Positions 45,022 to 56,707 of a stretch of DNA of 64,000 nt are shown one piece after another (within the stretch, counting starts at the first letter, position 1; the number at the start of each line of letters is the position of its first letter). This stretch comes from Pyrrhoderma lamaoense. Its lineage: Eukaryota > Basidiomycota > Agaricomycetes > Hymenochaetales > Hymenochaetaceae. The notes beneath the pieces were generated by a model. That model saw nothing but the letters and a program-made list of their open reading frames with translations, was not told where the DNA came from and ran no database searches. Both the position numbers and the translations under genes were made by a program. Location of the stretch: contig NBAZ01000003.1 in the NCBI GenBank assembly GCA_002794735.1, positions 372,001 through 436,000 of the forward strand. The letters run 5' to 3'.

Positions 45022-47378
45022 CTAAGACGGGTTGTATGGCTTGACAACGTATTGCTTTGTGGTGTTGAGGTTTGCAATCACATCGTCGCTTAAATCAAGA
45101 TGAGCTTTGACAAGAGCTGGTGGAGTAAGAGCAAGCCATTGCCTTAAGCTAATGTCCTGAACTTTATCTATAAAAGTTATTGAAGGCTTCATCAAAGGGG
45201 ACAAACGGTTGAATGGGGGAGATAGACTGCTATTTACCTGAGTTGAAAAGCTCGAGGTAAGTAAGAGTGGTGTTCCCAGTGTTTTCGATGTAATGTCCCT
45301 GAGCAGGTGGAACGTAACCGATATCACCAGGCTAGGTTTAGCGTTACATAATTTTAGTGAAAAAAAAAGTGGATATAAGGAACGCTGATCACTAACCTGA
45401 TAGTCAAAGGTTCCTGCGTTAGACTGACCTGCAAAAAGTGTCATACGGGCTGTTCCAGAACTAAAAAAGGTTAACATTTAGTTAGTGTGACATTTTGACA
45501 TGATCGGAAAGAAAGAAACATACATGAAGAAGTCCCATTCTGGCTCAGTAGGATGCCACTATTATTAGAGTTAGCTCAGCGTCCAGTGATTATATATAAG
45601 TTTATGCTGACATGGATTTCTCTAAGGATAGGTAAAGGTGAGTAAAATATGCACATCCAGAGTATGGCAATTACAGCTTACCTCATTGCACCGGGATCAA
45701 CCGTTACCAAAGCACCAACAATAGTTGTAGCAACAGGGAACACACTGGGGTCGAATATTTTAATGGTACCACCTGCAAGAGGAGTGGCTGGCGCCTGGGA
45801 AAGTTTATATGTAAACGGACTAGGTACAACCCCAGCAGCACCTTCTGGTGCCTCCTCATTATCGGGAGGTGCATCTAATAAGTGAGTCAATTTTCTCTTT
45901 TCTTAAGGCAAGATCGCTGCTTAGCGTTATCAACGTACTAGCGGGGAAGATGTAGAGTTCTTCGGATGGTATATGATCAAATGCAGATATGCTAGTCCCA
46001 AAGTTCTTTGCGAGTACTTCTTTAGGAATGTGCGCCGTCCAGTCTGTTAAAAGAAGAGTATCGTCTTCATTGAAATTACCGTCATCAAAGACCTAGAATT
46101 TTGTTATAAAAACATTTAAGCGGATGATTACTAGGCTAGACCGTATATTCTAGTCGCTCACCAGGATGAACTCCGAACCCTCGGGATCATCATCGGTTGC
46201 TTGTATCGAATGAGGGTAGCCAGGTGGGAAATACCAAAGGTCACCCGTGTTCTTATGAGATAATGAGGTCAATAGATTCAGATAAGCTTAGCGTTAGGTA
46301 CGGAGATAACTTACCACTTTGTCAATGAATGTTTGGCCATCAGGATTTACGGCCGTCACGATTGTGCTTCCCTGAATATCAATTTAGGAAGAGATAGGGG
46401 AATTAAAGCGACTTCTATTAATACCTTAAGAACAATAGCCCACTAAATCATTCTTATTAGCAATATGGAGTGAGAGTAGGCAAAGTGAAGATTATACCTC
46501 TGCAGATGTGTGCCAGTGAAGTTCACTGATGGAAATCCTAGTTGAATAAACAGAATGGGAGCGTCAGAAGTAGAAACATACCGAATAGCGCCAGGAAGAA
46601 GGCGCATATCAACAGACGCCCTGCGAAAAAGATAACAAGCTTAACCATGCATTTCCGTGGATATAAAAAATCTATAAATAAGCCCACATATTTGTAGCAA
46701 TAGGCATTTGATTGACTTAGATTGTTGGGATTTAGAAGGCATTCCATTAACAAAAATTTTGAATACCCACTGTTTTGTTGTCGTGCCCAGCCACCTGTCT
46801 GAAGACGGTTGGGGCTGAGTGAGAATGGCCATTTCGGATTTCCTCTATAAAATAGAGTACAATAACTAAGTATCGATACAATATACTCCGTATTATACGA
46901 CGTACACATTTCCGTGATCAGTTGTAGGCGGGGCTAATAAGTCTGGGTTTTGTTGATCCAATGCCGTGTTGTCTTGCTGAAGGATATTTGCACCAAGAGG
47001 ACCGCGAATAGCTTCAGGGGTTACTTCAGATCCAGGAGAGTAGATCTGGAAGTTGGCATTGTCACTGGCTGGGGGAACAGTTTGTGCCTCCGACAAGGCA
47101 GACAAGGTATCTGAAGCTCCGGTAAAGGAGCTAGGGGATGGCTCAGAGGATGAGAGAGCTATTGGGCTCCCATCAGAAGGAGCAGATGATTGAACATCAG
47201 AGGATGATACCGAGGTAACGAGAGTTGATGAGGTGCCAGTGGGGGAGATGGATATTGAGCTACTGGCAGAGTAGACTGTAGTCTCTGAAATAGATACGTT
47301 TGAGAACCCATTAGAAATGGGGGCCGCAAGGGCACTCGAGACGATGATGAAGCAGTAGAGAATACGGGGGTTAAGCAT
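45022..47378 (-). CDS. Secreted bicupin oxalate decarboxylase
   Basis: The enzyme splits oxalate into formate and CO2 with Mn bound in cupin domains, detoxifying oxalate secreted or met by wood- and plant-associated fungi. The N-terminus (MLNPRILYCFIIVSSALAA) is a signal peptide, followed by about 90 Ser/Thr/Pro-rich residues. The catalytic region starts NPKWPFSLSPNRLQTGGWAR and contains the first cupin HWHTSAE, DLWYFPPGYPHSIQATD, and EFILV joined to FDDGNFNEDDTLLLTDW. The second cupin contains TIVGALVTVDPGAMR, WHPTEPEWDFF and DIGYVPPAQGHYIENTG. It ends at CTA 45022-45024 after KPYNPS. The active-site lid, SEN in bacterial OxdC, appears as NED here; the key Glu is kept, which favours decarboxylase over oxidase activity. 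About ten small exons are needed; the junctions were read by phase. Confidence 0.92.
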
Positions 47379-49461
47379 GGTGAAAGTAATACTTGATACC
47401 TGCTTGAAGTTCTGGAGGAGAAATGGAGTCTCTTTTATACAGATTTCGTGTCCTTATTATCCATCTTCTTTTCGGAAGACGTTGTATCCCTATTGACCAA
47501 GTATGTTTGAGCCACATTTGAAATCGCATTCCGAGACTCCGAAGAGGAAATGTCCATCATAATATCATAGAATAAGTAGGAATAACACAAGAATTCCGTC
47601 AAATAATACGGATAATCACGAACAGTAATGGTTATTTTACTCAATGAAGATCGGAAGTTCAGAAGGCCGTGAACCTGAATCAAATACCCGAACTACAATA
47701 AGAACTCTTCCAAAGATCTTTACTCTGCATCAGTACGTTATCCTATATACTGATTACGCCTGTGGAGCAAAAGAAAACGATACTGATAGTATATTCTATC
47801 CTTTGAGGATTATTGTACACTCGAAAATGGAACATGAAGAAAACTTATCTCCTCCATCGACTTTAGAATCTTGAAAATTCCTACAATTAATTATCTACTT
47901 TCCTCTCTTTCCATCAACCGTAGAGTTCGAAATAAACACGTAACAGTTATGTTCTATGCTCTCGGTCTCACTCACTTTGATGTACTTTTTATCATATCAA
48001 AAGGCAGCACATGTATACGATGATACATAGTCCAAAAGGGATATCTCATGGGACCTAATCGAAAAGAGCAGCCCTATGCTGATTGGTCTTAACGTGTTCT
48101 CCAGGAAGTTTTCGGGTCTAATGAGAGACAATTTAAGATGCATATGATGTGAGACCAAAAAGAAGTCGGCTGGGATAAACTTAGTAATCTTCAAGATCAA
48201 GCCGAAGCAACTACTTCTATTTTTAGTGCCAACATCCACCCCCACAAGATTTGAAACGTATCATAATCATTTTCCCGACTGGTCCGTTTCGGAAGCTCAT
48301 ACGCTGGCGTCCCCGAACACGACTGCGCGCTCAAGTAAGGGTGAATGTTAGTTCTAAATGTTCCTCATCAACCCGTTCTATCATTATAACAAGCGCTCTA
48401 TGAAGTTCGGATCACAATCCGCAGTATTGTTAGAAAGACAGAGTTGAAAAAGTATGTCGCACTCTCTCTGCAAACAAGATGTTCCAGCCCGTGTGAGACC
48501 GGTTAAGACACTTACTTTTGTGGAGTGTAGTGTGTGGCAAGAAATTGCCAGCCGCTCATTGGTCTGTTGAATCGGCTTAGACGGGGTTCGGGTTCAGCAT
48601 TATATTATTCTCTTGCATTGCACTTTTGTATGGACTATACCTTTACCTGAAGGAGAAGAGATCTGAATTTTAGCTTCCCGAATATACCCTCATCGAAAAG
48701 TCATGAAGCTGTTGAAAATCAAATAACACAATTTTAGATAGCTTGGATGAAAGCAAAGGTACAATTCGGAAATCTCTCGCGGTTCTACAGAAAGTCACTG
48801 TACCAAAACTAATTACAACGATGTGAAAGAAGTTTACTGTGTTTCCGAAGCTAGCACCTAAATTTTTGAGAAGTTATGTGACACTATTGCGAATCTCTCC
48901 GTCGTCGCACGCAAAATGCGCAGTATTAGCAGCAGTTACACAGCAGCGCGGACATGCTGAAAAAGCAAGTAAGTTGGACGTTCAAAAGTAAGTGCATTGT
49001 CTATCCGAGGAATAAGTTATGATTAGAAGACATTACCACCATAACCCCGAAGCACTCAAGCTCCGCGGTTCGTACCAGTTTATGCCCCATGGTTTTCATA
49101 CCTTAAGAGAGTGAACTGAATGGCATTGTCCTGAAGGCAGCTAAATTCCGAGTAGCTTCTATATTTTCTTGCCTCATTTCGCATGAGCATTGTAGCATAT
49201 TAGTATTCGTCTCGAAATATGTGGGAAGCATGTCTTCGCGAGCATGATTATATTGCTTAGGAAATAACCATAATCATGGCAATATATGACTTGTGCTCTG
49301 GCATGAATAATAGGTAGACTTAGACTAGTATTATCAATAGCCGGTCATTGAATCCGTTTTGCTTTGAGTTGATCACTTAAAAGTTCCGTCTCCACGGTCC
49401 GAGCGGGGCGAGAGGACTTGATCCGTTTTTCTGGGAAGCGGTGGTGTAAGTTGCACATGTA
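47379..49461. other. Divergent intergenic region
   Basis: 2.1 kb between the oxalate decarboxylase (minus) and glycerate kinase (plus) starts. It should hold both promoters. Frames at 47435-47683, 47644-47874 and 47997-48245 show no family resemblance. I see no repeat or RNA gene. Confidence 0.45.
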
Positions 49462-50712
49462 ATGTCTTCCTCCACGCTGCCAACAACGATCTCGCCCATC
49501 GTCAAGCATATCACCGCTGCTCTCTCACGGCATCGAGAGCGTAATCCGAGTAAACATATTCCGCCGCTTTTCGTCGCCTTTCAGGGTCCACAGGGATCAG
49601 GAAAGACTTTTCTCACGCGTACACTCTCCAGAGTACTCTCGGCATCCCCGCATAATCTTCGTGTCGCCGTTTTGTCAATAGACGACCTCTATCTTTCTCA
49701 TTCCGGCTTACGAACTGTTGCCAAAGAACATGCAGACAATAAGCTACTGAATGGAAGAGGACTACCAGGGACACACGATATCGAACTTGGGAGTCGATTG
49801 CTGCGAGACCTAAAGGATATTAATTCTGAGGGAAAGGCAAGGTCAGAAATCCATTTTCCTGTATTCGATAAGTCTCTGCATGGAGGAGAGGGAGACAGAG
49901 TCCCGGAAGAAGAGTGGCTGTGGTGAAATCTCCTGTAGATGTATTACTCTTTGAAGGCTGGTTTGTAGGCTTTTGTCCTGTTCCAGAAGTCTTCATCCGT
50001 CGGTTCTTCACTTCTGCCCTCATTGGTCAAGACCGAAACCAAGAAATTTCAGATGGCGATAATCATTACTTGATTGATCCAGAAATGGAGCAGATCCTCA
50101 AAGAGAAACGAGTTTCCTTGTCTGATCTATCGGGGTTACTCAATATAACTCAAGCTTTTCGAATTGAAGACATAATCGAAGTGAATAACCTACTTGCATC
50201 TTACATTACATGGTGGGACTTGTTTGATGTTTTTGTTCAGGTAAATTAGCAACATTTCATCAGCTAAGAGCTTGCTCTCTACTGACTTTAGTGACCAATG
50301 ATGCAAACATATCGTTAAACTTTTTTACAAACCTAACCTTTCAGATAGCACCTCCGCGTGCAACACCTTATTCACTCATATATAAATGGAGGCTCGAGCA
50401 AGAACATAACATGAAATCACAAAATGGTGGTAGGGGAATGGATGACGCCAGTGTGAAAATGTGAGTGAGATATTAGCTTTCCAGAGCTCAAGACTTAACA
50501 CTTTCGGTCGCTGCTTGATCAGATTTGTAGATAGGTATATCCCGGGATATATTTTCTTTGATTCTGGTATAAGGCATGGATATCTTTCTTCTTCTCCTGA
50601 TACTCAGGGCGGGGAAATTCAGTGGAAAAGAGAGAGGCCAAAATGGATCGGTAATGGTTTGAGAGTAGAGATAGACGAAAGAAGGAACTTAATCAACGAA
50701 GAATTATTCTAA
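49462..50712 (+). CDS. D-glycerate 3-kinase-like P-loop kinase (GLYK/TDA10 family); one apparent base loss
   Basis: The product starts MSSSTLPTTISPIVKHI. The Walker A loop GPQGSGKT is at residues 42-49. SIDDLYLSHSGL, GRGLPGTHD and PVFDKSLHGGEGDR are the conserved kinase blocks of this family (plant glycerate kinase and yeast Tda10). After one added base near 49914 the frame goes on with VVKSPVDVLLFEGWFVGFCP (Walker B-like), LDPEMEQ-like sequence, then a second exon with IAPPRATPYSLIYKWRLEQE and a last exon starting FVDRYIPGY. TAA is at 50710-50712. In plants the enzyme phosphorylates glycerate in photorespiration; the substrate in fungi is less certain. Introns are at about 50242-50344 and 50460-50519. 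Confidence 0.88.
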
Positions 50713-51801
50713 TCGCTAATTAGCGACTCAAATTTCAACACACTGTATGCAATCCGAAAGGGACATACCTGTGCACCTACTTATGAATTATTTGAATATT
50801 GAATATTGAATTGAACACTCGATAGTCAAGATACGTCTGATTTTCACGTTCTCAAGTCACAAAGTCCAAGGTAAGTAAGCATCCACTACTAACTAATTAC
50901 ATAACGAATATACTAACCCCTCGGGTTTAGAAGCCTAATAAGAGTGAATAATAATAATAAACCTTGATGACATAATTCGTTCTGGTATTACCAATAGTTC
51001 TCTTCACTCTTGAATCTTATTTCATCTACGAATTTGAACTTAGCCTTAATAGATTTGTACGAATCATACTTCCCAGTAAGTATAAAAATATACAACCCCT
51101 ACTTAAGATCGTTCTTCGTAGGGTTTTTGTCTAGAGCTATGGAGATTAATCAGTGTTAGACTCAAAACTCGGTGCGCCTTAAATAAACCACTATGCCGTT
51201 ATTCCTCTTTTTGAAACTTTGGAAATCTTTTGATACACTCAACGACATCTTTATTGATATAATCTTGTTACTATAGCTCACGTATAAGATTTACTCTTGG
51301 CAAAGATAGCTCTTCTTGATCACTAGCAGTACAAGTATGATCAATTTTGAAGACATTGCCGAGAACTTCTGGTGGGAGACTATCGACTTGGCACTTTGGT
51401 CTGGCCCTCATTACGACACATGATCTACTTTGCACAAGAGGAAGGTGTTGACATAGCAGTTTCTATCAGCCTGACTTTTGAACCCCCTGCAGTATTCAAT
51501 TCTATGTATTACTTGGCTGAATGACGCTCTTGGTCTACCATACGAACATGTTGCTAATGAGTGGACAAAATGTCGATATACTACTGTGTTATCACACGAT
51601 TTGTCGTTCCTGAGAACATGTTAGACCCATACATAGGCCAATTCATGTATAAGTATAGCTCGAGAAAGAAGTAATTGGTAACAATTGAAGTATTTCATCT
51701 TGAGTTAGGGATAGTATTGAACCGAGTAGAAGGCCAGTGATGTACATTATAAGCATGAGTGATTGTACTTCATGTCTACATCACGAAAAATCTACTGTCT
51801 A
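50713..51801. other. Convergent intergenic region
   Basis: 1.1 kb, AT-rich, between 3' ends of the glycerate kinase and acetyltransferase genes. No coding potential, repeat or RNA gene is recognised. Confidence 0.5.
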
Positions 51802-52986
51802 TCAGATATTCACAAGAGTGGGGCCAATGGGATCAAACTGCTTGTATATCACCCAAGCATCCACGTATTCCTCTCCATCCCCATCCTTTTTCCTGAGACG
51901 TCCGGCCTTGGGTATTCTCCCAATCTTCTCGAAACCTAAGGCTTCCCATAGTCTGTTAATGAGATAGATAGATGAATAAACAATAGATCATATGAGTTAA
52001 AGTTGAGAGTATAGGCTTTAAAACTAACCTGAGACTGGCGACATTGTCAGCAAAAACGAGATTGAAGACACTCGCAGAAAATCCGAGGCGAGGGGCATAG
52101 TGTAGGAAAGATCGAGCAAGTACCCGTGCAAAACCTCTCCCACGGAATGCATATGGAACAACGAAACCACCGTTACATATCTGATAATATGATATGGAGA
52201 GGAATGATTCAAGATTTCCTGAGTTCATTAACGAATTCTCATAAACAAGGCGTCTTACATGTGATGAGCGTCCTGGGTAATTCGGCTTAACCTAGTTAGA
52301 AAAGATGAAGAGGGGTAAGGGAATAAGCGTTAGCTTGATAATTTTCCCTCTCCATTAGGTTAAGGACGTCTTCAGACGAAGTTTATGAGATGGGATTAAA
52401 GCGTAGAATACCTGCACCAATCAGAAAATCTTCATGCGTGTTATACATAATTTCTATTACAATAATATACATATATACAAATCGGCTCATTTGAATCGAA
52501 GGGGAAATGGAGAAAGGGATATAATAGGTCTATCACTTACATAGTAAAAGCCAGCTACGCAATCTTTCCATTCCCTCCCCGCTCTTACGTTGTCTAATAG
52601 TACGGAGGTAGAACCATCAACTTCCTTGCCGTCCTCCTCGTCTTTAACTGTTATGCTAGCCTCGGGATTGCTATCATCAACTAGTAGACCAACTAGGACG
52701 TCACCTGCAAAGAAGTAACCCCTAAATTCTTTCGGCCAAATCCTTCTGACTCCTGTGGGTACGTCCTCCCTCTCTCAAGCTCCGCCAGGAACTCCGTACA
52801 TAAATAGTCAACAAGCTCTTCTGGAGCAGTACCAAGCGTAAGATGAAATAAAGCTATGGTCCCCGTCGCCGATTTATTTTCAGGCTCCAATTTCGGCCTG
52901 GATGAACTTTTGATGTTCCATAAAGTTGGAGCCAAGACTCTCGTAGATGAAGAAGTTGTTTTCAAAATTGGACCGTATGCCGACAT
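51802..52986 (-). CDS. GNAT-family N-acetyltransferase (Mpr1-like)
   Basis: The product starts MSAYGPILKTTSSS (52986). The acetyltransferase fold is in the C-terminal half: CVAGFYY, then VKPNYPGRSSHI, CNGGFVVPYAFRGRGFARVL (acetyl-CoA pyrophosphate loop RGRGFA), FLHYAPRLGFSASVFNLVFA, NVASLRLWEALGFEKIGRIP, and EEYVDAWVIYKQFDP; the stop is at 51802-51804. The VFNLVF.DN.AS..LWE.LGF block is shared with a fungal group that includes the L-azetidine-2-carboxylate acetyltransferase Mpr1. The natural substrate here is not predictable. A missing base in the AAA run at 52738-52740 (plus strand) breaks the frame between YPQESEGF and KEFRGYFFAGDVLVGLLVDD. Three or four introns are present. Confidence 0.82.
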
Positions 52987-53697
52987 TGTTTGTCCTTTTT
53001 TTGTGATAAAGTTACAAAGGCGCTAAAAGACAGTGTTCGTAGAAGTTTTGTCTTGAATCAGAATCTGGGAAGAAACTAACAAAAAGATAGATAACACTAC
53101 TAGAGGTTATAGATTGAAGTATAAATCGTTATTAGCAGTAGTGCATTTACTGCGGATGAAATGACTCAGATTCGGAAAGAATACAGCGATCTAACTCTGA
53201 TTAAGTTAGATGGAAGCAGTGAGATACTTATACACATGATTCTGATCGCTGATACTTTAATACTCAAATCCAATTAATTTTCTTACAAATCCAATATCAA
53301 AGTAGAAGAGAGAATTGAAGTGTGAGCGTCTTTGCACTACACCCTTGATATGCAATTTTAGAGGCCTTTCCCTCTCCTTTAGTGTCCCCAAACTACGAAT
53401 ACCCGCCCTTACAACAAGAATTGAACTGTAAGATTTAGACAAAAGCTACCAGTTACTACCAATGTCCAAAAACCATTCTTCGAGCGTGCAGAATTTGTGT
53501 AGGGACAGAGCAAATAAGAAACAGATATAAGTGTTATATGAGATGATAAAAAAGAGAAGAAAGATAAAACAGGCTTAGTACATATTTATGAGATCAGGTA
53601 AAGAGACGTGAAACAATAGAGAAAGTAACTGAGGAAATTATATGAAAAAAGATAGTAAAAAGAAGTATCAGTCGCATCATTTCAGGAAAGCGGGGTC
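52987..53697. other. Upstream region of the acetyltransferase gene and 3' flank of the NAB2-like gene
   Basis: 711 bp with the acetyltransferase promoter and probably the NAB2-like 3' UTR. A small minus-strand frame (53257-53442) is not gene-like. Nothing else is seen. Confidence 0.5.
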
Positions 53698-55742
53698 TTA
53701 AGCTGCAGCCTCGACAATTGTGCCTTCACCTTCTTTCTTTTCCGCCTCGGATTTCTTCTCTGCAGCTGCAGACGGTCGATTGAATATAACAGTCCGGTGA
53801 GGACTTGGCACGTTCATACTACCTGTCTCAGGCGTCGGAACCGTCACATTTGGCGCGTTTTCAGCTAGACCTCGATGGAAGGTACTAGGAAGAACTCGTC
53901 CAGGAGGGTGCTGGAACGTGCAATTTGCACGCGTGCATGCTGTACCGAATTTACATGGTACTTGTGATCCCGTGTGAGAGAACGTTTGACTCTTGGGTAT
54001 GAAGGGATGTGAAAACGGACATTGGCCACTTGCAACCTTTGTACAACCTACACCATAACGGCATGGAGCTTTCAAAGGAGTAGATGACTCAATTTTAGGT
54101 TTTGCTTTGGTGCCGAAACTAACACATATACAGATAAAAGGAGTTATGGTTAAGGGAGGTCAACTGCATATAAACACGAAGAACATACCGGATGAAATTC
54201 CCACAGCGGCAGGACTAACATGAGCCTTGATACAGTCTTTGTCCTTGCATCCTGTACCAGCCTCACAATGATCGTTACTAAGAACAACACCACTCTCAGG
54301 TGTTGCAACAGGGCTGGGGTGCGAGTAACGACACATTGGATTTGTACACTTCAACCCAAATTTGCATAAAGAAGGGGATTGTGGGCGTGCAGGTGGGGTG
54401 AGCCCCGGGCCGACCTCTGCAGATGTCGAATTATTTGCCACTACTGGAGTAGGTGCTGCGATAGGAGCCGGTGCCGGAGTCACTGTCGCTGCTGGGGTAG
54501 ATGCTGATTGAGTCTTATCACCACTTGCACTTGAAGACTCAGTTATATGTGGTGCTACCCATTGTGCGCTACCTCCACGCCCCCGCCCCCACGACTAGCT
54601 GGCGCGCCTCCTCTTCTTTGCTGCAATTGGGGTGATTGACCCGGCGAGCTCTGGTTATTCGGCTGCGGTGAGTTTCCATTTGCAGGTACTCCATTCGGTC
54701 CCATAAACTGACCCTGTGGATTCAGAATACCCATACTATTTGCCATTTGAGCCATGAGTGCCATTTGGCTTAACATCATTTCCTGTAATGCCATTTGGTT
54801 CATCATCCCATTGTTCATCTGAGCCATAGCATTCCCGGGCATTGGCATATTGCTCATTGGAGACATTGCACCCATGTTCATCGGATTTTGGGGTCCTTGA
54901 TGAGTGACAGCATCTATACGGGCCTGAATTTCGTCGTGTCCAAATTTTGGGCCCTGTTGCCGTCCCCCAACCCGGTCTAAGAGACTTCGAGGAGCTCCTT
55001 CACGATTATGCATCGCGCGAGGGCCAGTTGGTAGCTCTGTCCTCCTGGATTTGTTATGGGGTTGATTGCTCGGTGAAGGAGAACGAGCAGATGCTGTACG
55101 TTTTTGACCCACTTGAGACCCTGAAGGGAGGGCTTGGTTGAGGGCTTGGTTGAATAAAGGTGACGAGTTAGATCCATTTTTGGGAGCGTGTGATGGGCGT
55201 CGGGAGATGGAAGTAGATGAAGTAGTTGGAGGGGCGTCAGCTTTGTTGGGAGTGGCGGTAGGAGCTGGATTTTCGGTGGGTGCGGATTCTGATTTTCTCG
55301 CAGCTTCTGAGAAAAGCCATTCGGTAAAACTCGAGTCTAAAGCTGATTTTAGAAGTAGATATAATTGAAAGTGGAGATTGCAACAGACCATATTCACTTG
55401 CACCTATCAAATCCTCCAGTTCGGCGGTGATTTGTTCTGAACGCAAACTATGATGAATACATTTTCAACATTATTCTGGAAGTCACAAACCTGCCGTTTT
55501 ATTGTTTATAAGCATGATAGTGATATACTCAGCCATGACCGGATCTAGAATATTGTTTAGTCGAAGAAAGAATGCTACATGGCAAGAATGTACAAACCTG
55601 CATCCTGACTGTAACCTCGCTTTTGAAGTTCATCTTGGATTGAGTCCTAGTTTTCATTAGACATCGTTTCCTTCAGATTTTCTATGTAACTCACTTGTAA
55701 GGCTTGAGCGCGCTCTGTACCAATTGTAAGGTCAAAAACCAT
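53698..55742 (-). CDS. NAB2/ZC3H14-like poly(A)-RNA-binding CCCH zinc-finger protein
   Basis: Nab2-type proteins bind poly(A) tails and control tail length, nuclear RNA quality and export. Small 5' exons encode a PWI-like N-terminal fold (MVFDLTIGTERAQALQ, DSIQDELQKRGYSQDA, DPVMAEYITIMLINNKTAEQ, ITAELEDLIG). A Pro/Ser/Gln/Met-rich middle follows. At least four CCCH fingers are visible: CKFGLKCTNPMCRYSH, CEAGTGCKDKDCIKAH, CRYGVGCTKVASGQCPFSH and CKFGTACTRANCTFQH. Most have the Nab2 spacing C-x5-C-x4/6-C-x3-H. The stop is at 53698-53700. An apparent base loss in the C5 run at 54580-54584 separates the Gly-rich RGGGG segment from AQWVAPHITESSSA. Confidence 0.88.
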
Positions 55743-56707
55743 CCTGCTTCAGTGTCGCAGTCGTAGAGCAACCTCACCCAGTTGCGAGCAGGATTTGATC
55801 GTCACGGATTACTAAAACAGTTTGATTTTCCCACGGATACGCTTATGTTATTACTTATATACTATAGTAATACTACTATATGTTATTATTATTTGTATCT
55901 CCAGATAGACAGTACTCGCTAGCTTAGTTCATAAACGTATTTAAATCCCTAAAGTTTCCAGATTTCTCTCAACAATATGTACATATTCCATTAGACACAT
56001 CACAAGCAGTTACAAGCTCAAGAATCACCATAAACAAACCAATGATATAGTTTCCAATTTCAGATGACTCAGCAAAAGCAATCTGAAAGTGATTCCGCAA
56101 AATATTTATGTTAGCTCGAGTTCCGGGGCAAAAATGTAATTAGACAAGAACCTTTGGCATCATAAGGGAACCTCCCCCCCCCCCCTACGTGAGCACAAAG
56201 ATATGATATCCGTCCACAAACATAACACGTCAAAGTTCGTAAATAGATGAGACAGAACAAATTCTTGAAAAGTGAACAAAAAGTGAATATAAGGGCTTTG
56301 AAAACTTAGGAACAATTACACAAAACAACGCATCACAATCGACATACAGGCAGAACAGAATTGAAAACAATAACCAAGAACAGAACGGAAGAAAAAACAA
56401 GTACAGAAGACAACCGCAAAAGAAGTAGAAAAAATGCATGTTTGGAAGAAGACTCTTATCTGCAGACGTTGATTAGGTCTTAAATAGGAACAAAAGATTT
56501 GACTGATATATAGTATAACCTGTGAGATCTCAGCTTCAATGATGGGAAAGAACACCGTTAGAAGTCGGTTTTTCTTGCACGCCATTTTGCTGATGAGGCA
56601 GCATTCCAAATGGTAGTCCTATCTTCCAAGTATTATCACAAAGGACGCTAGAAAATAGGCAGGTGCGTCAGTGTCTCCAAAACAGATTGTACAGTTATAA
56701 ATCGACG
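55743..56707. other. Intergenic region upstream of the NAB2-like gene
   Basis: 965 bp, A-rich on the plus strand, with a C12 run near 56174-56185. The minus-strand frames 56230-56609 are low-complexity and not called. It contains the NAB2-like promoter and the 3' flank of the next gene. Confidence 0.45.
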
